This document shows positions 36,007-46,566 of a stretch of 64,000 bases of DNA, one piece after another. The position numbers and the translations under genes are program-made. The number at the start of each line of letters is the position of its first letter. Positions within the stretch are counted from its first letter, which is position 1. This DNA is from Echinometra lucunter (lineage: Eukaryota; Echinodermata; Echinoidea; Camarodonta; Echinometridae): contig CM057152.1 in the NCBI GenBank assembly GCA_029962745.1, forward strand, positions 23,765,176 to 23,829,175, given 5' to 3'. A model generated the notes under the pieces. It was not told the origin of the DNA. It searched no databases and worked only from the letters and a program-made list of their open reading frames with translations.

Positions 36007-36650
36007 TTTAAACAACAACATCTTTGACCTTGACTTCTGACCTTGTGACCCCCAAATCTAATTAGAGCACTGCCCTTTCCATATGCATACATGAGCCAAG
36101 TTTGTTGAACCGTCAAATGATTACTGAGTTATCACAAGAACGAACCATTTCTATGTACATAATGATCTCTATGACCTTTGACCTTTGACCCCAAAATCTA
36201 ATCAGATCATTGTACCTCCCATATGCATACCTGTGCAAGTTTGAGGTTGATCGGTCAAATGGTTGTTGAGTTATGGTGAAAACGAACCATTTCTATGTAC
36301 ATAATGACCTCTATGACCTTTGACCTTGTGACCCCAAAGTCTTATCAGATCATTGTCCCTTCCACGTGCATACATGAGCCAAGTTTGAAGCCAATCTGTC
36401 AAATGGTTCTTAAGTTATCGCGAGAACGAGCCATTTTTATGTGTATTACCTCTATGACCTTGACCTTTGACCTTGAGACTCCAAAATCTAATCAGATCAT
36501 TGTCCCTCCCATATGCATACACCAGCTAAGTTTGAAGTTGATCTGTCAAACAGTTCCTAAGTTATCACGAAAACGAAAACGGGACGGACGGATGACCCGA
36601 AAACATAATGCCTCCGGCTACCACCTACGGTGGGCGGAGGCATAAAAACT
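36007..36650. repeat. TGACCTTTGACC tandem repeat with terminal hairpin (left arm)
   Basis: Four units of about 140 bp with 'tgacctttgacc', 'aatctaatcagatcattg', 'catatgcatac' and 'agtttgaag'. It ends in 'gggacggacggatgacccg' and a hairpin near 36610-36642 (GCCTCCGGCTACCACC / GGTGGGCGGAGGC), then a short A-rich tail. Shares its plan with 6530-7680. The class is not recognised. Confidence 0.8.
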
Positions 36651-36749
36651 GTTTTAAAAATGTGACAGGGAATTCCTACGCTAGAAATGTGAAAAACAAA
36701 TAAGAGAACAGAAATTTTGTAGTAGGAAAAACCAAAATGCGCTAAAAGG

Positions 36750-37015
36750 AGGAAGAGGAAGACGGCTTGCGTGCGTGCACGCAGGTGACTAGAGAAGGTG
36801 CGTTACTGGGGTGGGGCATGCGCGTATGTGACTCTGAAAAGTTTATCGGATGGCATGTGTAGTTCGGGCCAACTAGCATTATAGGTAGATACATTGATTT
36901 ATTGCTGTAAATTTCAAGATTAGGTTGCTCTTGACAACAAAGAAACTTGTCTGAGGCCTGTCCTTTTGCACAATAAGCCTTTATTTTAGGGTTGTGTTTT
37001 TCCTGGGACGCACTG
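36750..37015. repeat. Terminal block beside the left DIRS copy
   Basis: 'cttgcgtgcgtgcacgcaggtgactag' through 'ataggtagatacatt', then 'gacaacaaagaaacttgtctgag', then the mariner-like end CCTGGGACGCACTG with TA at 37016-37017. The same blocks occur in both orientations around the right DIRS copy (45552-45815 and 51664-51896), so they are the long inverted ends of an outer element or the inverted terminal repeats of the DIRS element itself. Confidence 0.65.
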
Positions 37016-37474
37016 TATAATGGTTTATCTAAGTATGCTTCTTGATGATTTAAGACACCACATGAATTCAAATGAAAAAAAATAAAAGATATATTTCTTT
37101 TCATATCTTGACAATTTCACCTTGAGATAGCTACATTTACATGTACTACATAGTACCCCCCCCCCCCAAAAAAAAAAAAATATTGACTGATCTGAAGGGC
37201 ACAAAAGTAACAATTTTGCCTAGTAATCTCAAAACTCACTGTACATGCAGTGTGGACTGGAGATCAAATAGGAGCCTTGATTTTATCTGTCACTTGGAAA
37301 ATAAGCTAACAATATTATTTCATACAAAGCATCCAGTATATGGATTCCCAAAAGGGATATTTCATACAATATGCTGGTCAAAATGTATTTATTTGTACAT
37401 ATACTAGGTATTCATTGCTAACTTCACTCTAATCTATTATAACCTCGCATTTTATGAGCAATTATAGAACTGTA

Positions 37475-37809
37475 CCTGGAGGTGCTTCATAAAGCTGTTT
37501 GTAAAGATATGCATGACTTTACAAATGACTTGAATATGAAGTGTTAAATGACATGCCCAAAGTTTTTCCTGACGATTTAACAAAGTGTAACTACATTTCC
37601 CATAATATGATCTCGATTATATTGGAAAAAACTATACTTCTTAAGAAAAAGTTTGTAAACAATTGTGATGTTAATCTATGTCTTCATCATGTTTCACTTT
37701 TAGCTGTTGCGATTTACAATGATTGAGAATTCCATGAAGCTTGCGACATTCAAGTTGTTCGTAAAGTCACTTGTAACTTTACAAAAACAGCTTTATGAAC
37801 ACCCCCTGG
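37475..37809. mobile_element. CCAGGGGGTG-type MITE (left arm)
   Basis: Ends CCTGGAGGTGCTTCATAAAG and CTTTATGAACACCCCCTGG are inverted copies. Subterminal 'tttgtaaag' and 'actttac' repeats also face each other. 335 bp, no ORF. Same family as 44741-45077 and the interrupted copy at 14778-15905. Confidence 0.8.
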
Positions 37810-38089
37810 TCCATAGTTTTCTGCTATATGTACTGCCCAGCCGCAGCAGTCATGGTAGACATGGTTTTCAGCGCTACACCTTGAAATTTTATAAAGGAAT
37901 AAAAGCCTGAAACAAATAGTGACGAGCTCTGCCAAGATCGAAACAGTCAGTAGAAAATTTCAGGGGCCAATCCTTGATACATGGCATATACAGTACATGT
38001 AATAATGAACAAATTCTAATTTCAAAACGAAGGGAAGCAAGTGATGAAAGAGAATGTATGTAAATCTAAGTAAATCTAATATACATTAC

Positions 38090-38183
38090 CTGGTTATGCA
38101 TCACAGTAACCTTTAGCTTGCCTTCACTGTTCACCTCAGCAATCAATGAATCCAGACGCATATCAGTATAACACTGAAAAAGC
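38090..38183 (-). CDS. LRR gene, second visible exon (left arm)
   Basis: Acceptor 'ttaccatag', donor 'gtaatg', 94 bp. It joins in phase to 38961-39319 and codes a continuation TDMRLDSLIAEVNSEGKLKV. Near-identical to 44367-44460. No stop is reached, so more exons must follow, beyond the DIRS insertion or outside the window. Confidence 0.7.
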
Positions 38184-38960
38184 CTATGGTAACATTTTAA
38201 TAAAATTAGACAAAACTTTGAGATATTGGCTTATACAAATTCGTGCCTAATGCATGATAAGCTTGCTACCCAACACATGAAATTTATCTGTAATGGAGTA
38301 GGAATAGAAGCTAATCACATAATAGAGGAAAAATAGAATTGCTCTGAATCTCTTTTCCCCATGAAAAGGTATACAGATGTGTTTGTAGGATCTACAGATC
38401 TACATGTATGATAGGCATTATAACTGATAATCAAACATTGAAATTACATGTATCTCTCCTTAGTAGTATATCACTGCAGGCAACCATTCTTAACAATCAA
38501 CGCATCAACTTTAACAATGTAGTTTGTCTTGTAACATCACATCACTGATTATTAGGTACATTGTAGACTGAAATTTGTATCAATTCTAAAAAAAAAATGG
38601 TTAAGCCAGGAAGTTTCACGAATTGCAAAACAACAGGGATTTACGTGGAAAGAATTTTTTAGGACTTTGAACAACTCCCAATATTTATGAAAAATTTCCC
38701 TGCATGTGAGAGTATATAATTTTATGATACGGTATGCATTTAAACCTACAGGTTTACATTTTTCCATCAATAATCCACACAAGCACTTTTACAGAAAGAC
38801 AGGGTTGCACAAAAAGAGGAAAGAGAGAGAGCAAGAATGATAAAGAAAGAGAAAGACCAATCAACCAATTAGAGAGAGACTGCAAGAGAGAACCTGAATT
38901 CCCTTTTTACTTTAGTTATTATTCGATACTCATAGCATGCCAACTTGAAATCAAACTCAC

Positions 38961-39319
38961 TCAAGGTTTGTCAGGTGTGGATGGGTTTTCATGGATCCAA
39001 TGATTTCAGCAGCCTGTTCATTGTGCAAGTCAATAAAGCGAATGACTAGCTTGCTGAGTTGAGGACATGATGTTATCAATGCATTGGAGAAGGACTTTGG
39101 AGCTACTGTTCCTCTAAATCCCTTGATATCAAGGTGAATAAGATGATGAAATGGAGAGCAGGCCTTGGAAACAATGTCTGATGAGATATTCTCTTCATAG
39201 TCAAATTGAAGATTAAGTTTTTGAACTTGAGGACATAATGTATAAAGTCCAAGTTTCCACAGGCTAGTCACATCCTTACCATCCAGAGAAAGCTTATCCA
39301 CTGATGAGGTTTGGTGAGT
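38961..39319 (-). CDS. LRR exon, NLR-like (left arm)
   Basis: An exon from acceptor 'tttcctgcag' to donor 'gtgagt', 119 codons plus two bases. It has leucine-rich repeat periodicity: VDKLSLDGKDV, CPQVQKLNLQF, FHHLIHLDIKGF, CPQLSKLVIRF and HPHLTNLE, spaced about 25-30 residues. This spacing with 'CP.L..L.l' resembles the C-terminal repeats of NLR proteins, which are greatly expanded in sea urchins. No NACHT exon is in the window, so the NLR label is a guess. The right arm carries 43222-43577, one codon shorter with several substitutions. Confidence 0.75.
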
Positions 39320-40816
39320 CTGCAGGAAACAAAAATGATGGAAAATTAGGTTATAATATATCTTGAATGCCAAATTATCCTACTGTGTTGATATTCAACA
39401 TCCTGAGTCATTAGTGTATGGCTCAATCCCACTATATCGGCTCAAATGCAAAGAAGAAAAAATGAAAAATAAAGTTCTACAAATGAAGTTTATTTTGATG
39501 TCAACATAAACTTTAAAAAACTTTCCAAACATATTCCTATAGTAAGGCAATTTATCTGTCATGATCAACACCAGCATCCAGTTTTGAAATGAGTACCAAT
39601 ATTTCATAATGTAACTTATGTTACTATATCCATGATCAAATAATTACTTTTTGAAAATTCAATATTTTGATTTTTTTACCTTGATTCATTGTGATTTCCC
39701 AGTCAGAATGATTATAATGCTTTTCTTACTCATGATTAACAACTGGCAATCATTTAAAGTATTTAAGTAAAAGACATCAATGCCTTTGGAAAAAATGAAG
39801 TGAATTATATGTGTTCAGGACGATATATTCCCGTTTTAATCAAACCTCCAGACATTGATGATGCTTCGAAAGGAGAATGAGAATGCAAATATTCGTGGAA
39901 AATCACAGTAGATTATTGGTAACATAAGTTTCATACTTGATGTAACGTATGTTTCTTAATCCAGAAGTTTAAAACAACTGCCCAAACCAATACAGTCAAT
40001 ATTTTATGTAATAACCTTGCCAATTATGTAACGCTGAATGCTTTAGTTCATTCGGATCTAAACACAACCTTTGAAACACCAAAGGGATAAGTATGTGAAG
40101 AGGGATGCATACACAAGTACAAAAATATGAAGGCCTTCCTTGTGAGATAACACATCAAGTTGTCAAAATTCCACATTTTGAAGGTTTATTATGATCTCTA
40201 CAAAATCATATTTGCTGATACCATACTTCATGATATCACTGTATGATCACTCAATGTCTGCCTTTTTGTCCATTAAAAACCCCAACAAAGTGCATGTCAT
40301 GACTATGATAGTAATGTAAGTTTCATTATTCACTAGAATTCAGACGATTAACACAGCCTGCACGATTATGAAACAACATCACACTTTGTACTCAGCTACA
40401 AATTTAAAACAAACTGATCAGAAGTAGGCATAATGGCAGATAAAGTTTTTCTTCAAAACAGCACTGATTCACATCTTATTCTGGCATAAGGAAATAATAA
40501 ATAATGTTCAAATTCTACAAATAAATACTTTGCTGTCTTTGAAAGACAGTGAATGCATTCTGGTAATTATAAGCAAAGAAGGATCTTATTTTTGTTTTCA
40601 TGTTTAAAACCAGTACACAAAGAGGAAAAATTAACTGATAATGAAATAAAGTAATATTAAATAAAAAATATTCCCCCCCCCCCATTCAAAATTCTAAGTT
40701 GATCTATTATATTCAGTAACTTTAAACTGCAAGATTAAAATATAACTTTCAACTTTAAAAAAATCATTTGAATAAATAAGACTGCAAGTATCTTAAAAAG
40801 TGCATAAAGTAAAAAC
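39320..40816. other. Gene-free flank of the left LRR exon
   Basis: AT-rich, no recognised exon. It mirrors 41745-43221 with indels and runs to the gap. Confidence 0.5.
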
Positions 40817-41316
40817 NNNNNNNNNNNNNNNNNNNNNNNNNNNNNNNNNNNNNNNNNNNNNNNNNNNNNNNNNNNNNNNNNNNNNNNNNNNNNNNNNNNN
40901 NNNNNNNNNNNNNNNNNNNNNNNNNNNNNNNNNNNNNNNNNNNNNNNNNNNNNNNNNNNNNNNNNNNNNNNNNNNNNNNNNNNNNNNNNNNNNNNNNNNN
41001 NNNNNNNNNNNNNNNNNNNNNNNNNNNNNNNNNNNNNNNNNNNNNNNNNNNNNNNNNNNNNNNNNNNNNNNNNNNNNNNNNNNNNNNNNNNNNNNNNNNN
41101 NNNNNNNNNNNNNNNNNNNNNNNNNNNNNNNNNNNNNNNNNNNNNNNNNNNNNNNNNNNNNNNNNNNNNNNNNNNNNNNNNNNNNNNNNNNNNNNNNNNN
41201 NNNNNNNNNNNNNNNNNNNNNNNNNNNNNNNNNNNNNNNNNNNNNNNNNNNNNNNNNNNNNNNNNNNNNNNNNNNNNNNNNNNNNNNNNNNNNNNNNNNN
41301 NNNNNNNNNNNNNNNN
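40817..41316. other. Assembly gap (500 N) at the centre of the inverted duplication
   Basis: Exactly 500 N. The left arm reaches the gap edge at a point equivalent to about 41745 on the right, so about 430 bp of right-arm sequence has no partner on the left. Confidence 0.99.
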
Positions 41317-43221
41317 TTAAAATGTAAAAATGACGAACTTAAAATAGAATTTGAAAGAAGAATCTAATTTTATAGAATATGTTAACACCAATTTTGTCGT
41401 CTCCCAAAACCTAATTATGGTGGCAAAATTGTGTAAAAGAAAAACTGTCGTTGTTTTATCATTTAAAAAACGGTTTATTTTTACGACAGGATTGAGCTCA
41501 TGTCCAGCTTTTTCTGTCTTCCTGTGTAATAGGCAAGTAATAATTTGAAAACCGAATTAAGCAAAATGCCTATGAGTATGTATAGTTGTTGGTGATTCAC
41601 AAAATTTATACCCGGATTTTTGAGAACTATAAACTAGTAATATTTTCAATAGCAACACTTCTATGAAAATTACACAGGATTAAGGATTGGGATTAAGGTC
41701 AGTCGCAATCTGTTTTGGTTTGTTGTTGTTGTTGTTATTTTTTGCTTTATGCACTTTTTAAGAGACTTGCAGTCTTATTTATTCAAATAATTTTTTTTAC
41801 AGTTGAAAGTAATATTTTGATCTTGCAGTTTAAAGTTACTGAATATAATAGATCAACTTAGAATTTTGAATGAGGGGGGGGGGGGATATTTTTATTTAAT
41901 ATTACTTTATTTCATTATCAGTTAAATTTTCCTCTTTGTGTGCTGGTTTTAAACATGAAAACAAAAATAAGATCCTTCTTTGCTTATAATTACCAGAATG
42001 CATTCACTGTCTTTCAAAGACAGCAAAGTATTTATTTGTAGAATTTGAGCATTATTTATTATTTCCTTCTGCCAGAATAAGATGTGAATCGGTGCTGTTT
42101 TGAAGAAAAACTTTATCTGCCATTATGCCTAATTCTGATCAGTTTGTTTTAAATTTGTAGCTGAGTACAAAGTGTGATGTTGTTTCATAATCGTGCAGGC
42201 TGTGTTAATCGTCTGAATTCTAGTGAATAATGAAACTTACATTACAATCATAGTCATGACATGCACTTTGTTGTGGTTTTTAATGGACAAAAGGCAGACA
42301 TTGAGTGATCATACAGTGATATCATCAAGTATGGTATTATCAAGTATGATTTTGTAGAGATCATAATAAACCTTCAAAATGTGGAATTTTGACAACTTGA
42401 TGTGTTATCTCACAAGGAAGGTGTTCATATTTTTGTACTTGTGTATGCATCCCTCTTCACATACTTATCCCTTTGGTGTTTCAAAGGTTGTGTTTAGATC
42501 CGAATGAACTAAAGCATTCTGCGTTACGTAATTAGCAAGGTTATTGCATAAAATATTGATTGTATTGGTTTCGGCAGTTGTTCTTCTGGATTAAGAACCA
42601 TACGTTACATCAAGTATGAAACTTATGTTACAAATAATCAACTTTGATTTTCCACAAATATTTGCATTCTCATTCTCCTTTCGAAGCATCATCAATGTCT
42701 TGAGGTTTGACTAAAACGGGAATTTATCATCCTGAACACATATTTTTTATCCAAAGGCATTGATGTCTTTTATTTAAATACTTTAAATGATTGCCAGTTG
42801 TTAATCATGAGTAAGAAAAGCATTATAATCATTCTGACTGGGAAATTACAATGAATCAAGGTAAAAAAATCAAAATATTGAATTTTCAAAAAGTAATTAT
42901 TTGATCATGGATATAGTAGCATAAGTTACATTATGAAATATTGTACTCATTTCAAAACTGGATGCTGGTGTTGATCATGACAGATAAATTGCCTTACTAT
43001 AGGAATATGTTTGGAAAGTTTTTTTTAAGTTTATGTTGACATCAAAATAAACTTCATTTGTAGAACTTTATTTTTCATTTTTTTCTTCTTTGCATTTGAG
43101 CCGATATAGTGGGATTGAGCCATACACTAATGACTCAGGATGTTGAATATCAACACAATAGGATAATTTGGCATTCAAGATATATTATAACCTAATTTTC
43201 CTTCATTCTTGTTTCCTGCAG

Positions 43222-43577
43222 ACTCACCAAACCTCATCAGTGGATAAGCTTTCACTGGATGGTAAGGATGTGACTAGCCTGTGGAAACTTGGACTTTATA
43301 CATTATGTCCTCAAGTTCAAAAACTTAATCTTCACTTTGACTATGAAGAGAATATCTCATCAGACATTGTTTCCAAGGCCTGCTCTCCATTTCATCATCT
43401 TATTCACCTTGACATCAACGGATTTAGAGGGATAGCTCCAAAATCCTTCTCCAATGCAGTGATAACATCATGTCCTCAACTCAGCAAGCTAATCATTCAC
43501 TTTATTGACTTGCACAATGAACAGGCTTCTGAAATCATTGGATCCATGAAAACCCATCCACACCTGACAAACCTTGA
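43222..43577 (+). CDS. LRR exon, NLR-like (right arm)
   Basis: The partner of 38961-39319. Acceptor 'tttcctgcag', donor 'gtgagt', 118 codons plus two bases. The same repeat blocks are present (LSLDGKDV, CPQVQKLNLHF, LIHLDINGF, CPQLSKLIIHF). It is open throughout, with mostly conservative changes against the left copy, which suggests both derive from a functional gene or are two alleles. Confidence 0.75.
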
Positions 43578-44366
43578 GTGAGTTTGATTTCATGTCGGCA
43601 TGCTATGAGTACCGAATAATAACTAAAGTAAAAAGGGAATTCAGGTTCTCTCTTGCAATATCTCTCTATTTGGTTGATTGGTCTTTCTCTTTCTTTATCA
43701 TTCTTGCTCTCTCTCTCTTTCCTCTTTTTGTGCAACCCTGTCTTTCTGTAAAAGTGCTTGTGTGGATTATTCATGGAAAAATGTAAACCTGTAGGTTTAA
43801 ATGCATACCGTATCATAAAATTATATACTCTCACATGCAGGGAAATTTTTCATAAATATTGGGAGTTCAAAGTCCTAAAAAAATTCTTTCCAAGTAAATC
43901 CCTGTTGTTTTGCAATTCATGAAACTTCCTGGCTTAACCATTTTTTTTTAGAATTGATATAAATTTCAGTCTACATTGTACCTAATAATCAGTGATGTGA
44001 TGTTACAAGACAAACTACATTGTTAAAGTTGATCCGTTGATTATTAAGAATGGTTGCCTGCAGTGATATACTACTAAGGAGAGATACATGTAATTCCAAT
44101 GTTTGATTATCAGTTATCATGCCTATCATACATGTAGATCTGTAGATCCTACAAACACATCTGTATACCTTTTCATGAGGAAAAGAGATTCAGAACAATT
44201 CTATTTTTCCTCTAATATGTGATTAGCTTCTATTCCTACTCCATTACAGATAAATTTCATGTGTTGGGTAGCAAGCTTATCATGCATTAGGCACGAATTT
44301 GTATAAGCCAATAAAAGCGTTTGTTATCTCAAAGTTTTGTCTAATTTTATTAAAATGTTACCATAG

Positions 44367-44460
44367 GCTTTTTCATTGTAATACTGATATGCGTCTGGAC
44401 TCGTTGATTGCTGAGGTGAACAGTGAAGGCAAGCTAAAGGTTACTGTGACGCATAACCAG
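44367..44460 (+). CDS. LRR gene, second visible exon (right arm)
   Basis: Acceptor 'ttaccatag', donor 'gtaatg'. It joins in phase after a 789-bp intron and codes FHCNTDMRLDSLIAEVNSEG. Differs from the left copy at a few codons. Confidence 0.7.
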
Positions 44461-44740
44461 GTAATGTATATTAGATTTACTTAGATTTAAATACATTCTC
44501 TTTCATCGCTTGCTTCCCTTCGTTTTGAAATTAGAATTTGTTCTTTATTACATGTACTGTATATGCCATGTATCAAGGATTGGCCCCTGAAATTTTCTAC
44601 TGACTGTTACGATCTTGGCAGAGCTCGTCACTATTTGTTTCAGGCTTTTATTCCTTTATAAAATTTCAAGGTGTAGCGCTGAAAACCATGTCTACCATGA
44701 CTGCTGCGGCTGGGCAGTACATATAGCAGAAAACTATGGA

Positions 44741-45077
44741 CCAGGGGATGTTCATAAAGCTGTTTTTGAAAAGTTACAAGTGACTTTACGAACAACTTGA
44801 ATGTCGCAAGCTTCATGGAATTCTCAATCATTATAAATCGCAACAGCTAAAGGTGAAACATGATGAAGACATAGATTAACATCACATTTGTTTACAAACT
44901 TTTTTTCTTAAGAAGTATAGTTTTTTCCAGTATAATCGAGATCATATTATGGGAAATGTAGTTACACTTTGTTAAATCGTCAGGAAAAACTTTAGGCATG
45001 TCATTTGACACTTCATATTCAAGTCATTTGTAAAGTCATGCATATCTTTACAAACAGCTTTATGAAACACCTCCAGG
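44741..45077. mobile_element. CCAGGGGATG-type MITE (right arm)
   Basis: The inverted-orientation partner of 37475-37809, with CCAGGGGATGTTCATAAAGC and the inverted end ...GCTTTATGAAACACCTCCAGG. The element predates the duplication. Confidence 0.8.
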
Positions 45078-45999
45078 TACAGTTCTATAATTGCTCATAA
45101 AATGCGAGGTTATAATAGATAAGAGTGAAGTTAGCAATGAATACTTACTATATGTACAAATAAATACATTTTGACCAGCATATTGTATGAAATATCCCTT
45201 TTGGGAATCCACATACTGGATGCTTTGTATGAAATAAATATTGTTAGCTTATTTTCCAAGTGACAGATAAAATCAAGGCTCCTCTTTGATCTCCAGTCCA
45301 CACTACATGTACAGTTTTGAGATTTCTAGGCAAAATTTTTACTTTTGTGCCCTTCAGATCAGTCAATATTTATTTTTTTTTTTTGTGGGGGGGGGGGGGG
45401 TACTATGTAGTACATGTAAATGTAGCTATCTCAAGGTGAAATTGTCAAGATATGAAAAGAAATATATCTTTTAGTTTTTTCATTTGAATTCATGTTTTGG
45501 TTCATGTGGTGTCTTAAATCATCAAGAAGCATACTTAGATAAACCATTATACAGTGCGTCCCAGGAAAAACTGAACCCTAAAATAAAGGCTTATTGTGCA
45601 GAAGGACAGGCCTCAGACAAGTTTCTTTTTTGTCAAGAGCAACCTAATCTTAAAATTTACAGCAATAAATCAATGTATCTACCTATTATGCTAGTTGGCC
45701 CGAACTACACATGCCATCCGATAAACTTTTCAAAGTCACATACGCGCACGCCCCTCCCCAGTAACGCACCTTCACTAGTCACCTGCGTGCACGCACGCAA
45801 GCCGTCTTCCTCTTTTCCGTATCGCTGCCAAGATACAGACACTCTCAGCTAAGTCACTCGCCTAAACTTGCTTTAAATTGCTCCTTTTAGCGCATTTTGG
45901 TTTTTCCTACTACAAAATTTCTGTTCTCTTATTTGTTTTTCACATTTCTAGCGTAGGAATTCCCTGTCACATTTTAAAAACAGTTTTTATGCCTCCGCC

Positions 46000-46560
46000 C
46001 ACCGTAGGTGGTAGCCGGAGGCATTATGTTTTCGGGTCATCCGTCCGTCCCGTTTTCGTTCTCGTGATAACTTAGGAACTGTTTGACAGATCAACTTCAA
46101 ACTTGGCTCGTGTATACATATCGAAGGGGCAATGATCTGATTAGATTTTGGAGTCTCAAGGTCAAAGGTCAAGGTCATAGAGGTAATAATACACATAAAA
46201 AATGGCTCGTTCTCGCGATAACTTAAGAACCATTTGACAGATTGGCTTCAAACTTGGCTCATGTATGCACGTGGAAGGGACAATGATCTGATAAGACGTT
46301 GGGGTCACAAGGTCAAAGGTCATAGAGGTCATTATGTACATAGAAATGGTCCGTTTTCACCATAACTCAACAACCATTTGACCGATCAACCTCAAACTTG
46401 GCACAGGTATGCATATGGGAGGGACAGTGATCTGATTAGATTTTGGGGTCAAAGGTCAAAGGTCATAGAGGTCATTATGTATGTTCGTTCTTGTGATAAC
46501 TCAGTAATCATTTGACGGTTCAACAAACTTGGCTCATGTATGCATATGGAAAGGGCAATG
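46000..46560. repeat. TGACCTTTGACC tandem repeat with terminal hairpin (right arm)
   Basis: Inverted partner of 36007-36650. It opens with the hairpin GCCTCCGCCCACC / GGTGGTAGCCGGAGGC and continues with repeated 'aaggtcaaaggtcatagagg' units. Confidence 0.8.
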
Positions 46561-46566
46561 CTCCAA

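Larger units (their letters stand above)
31575..40816. repeat. Left arm of a large inverted duplication
   Basis: Read on the minus strand, this matches 41745-51560 on the plus strand throughout: DIRS genes, TGACCT repeats, MITE, two LRR exons and non-coding sequence to the edge of the gap. Differences are scattered substitutions, short indels and three large ones: no GACCAAT element near 34752, about 520 bp missing in the recombinase gene, and about 755 bp at 35305-36060 that the right arm lacks. The arm ends at 31575, where 'taaataatgaaatcagg' stops matching. Confidence 0.9.

Noticed and set aside
35534..36007. 157-residue frame upstream of DIRS ORF1
   Set aside because: Phe/Cys-rich composition typical of translated non-coding leader; absent from the other arm.
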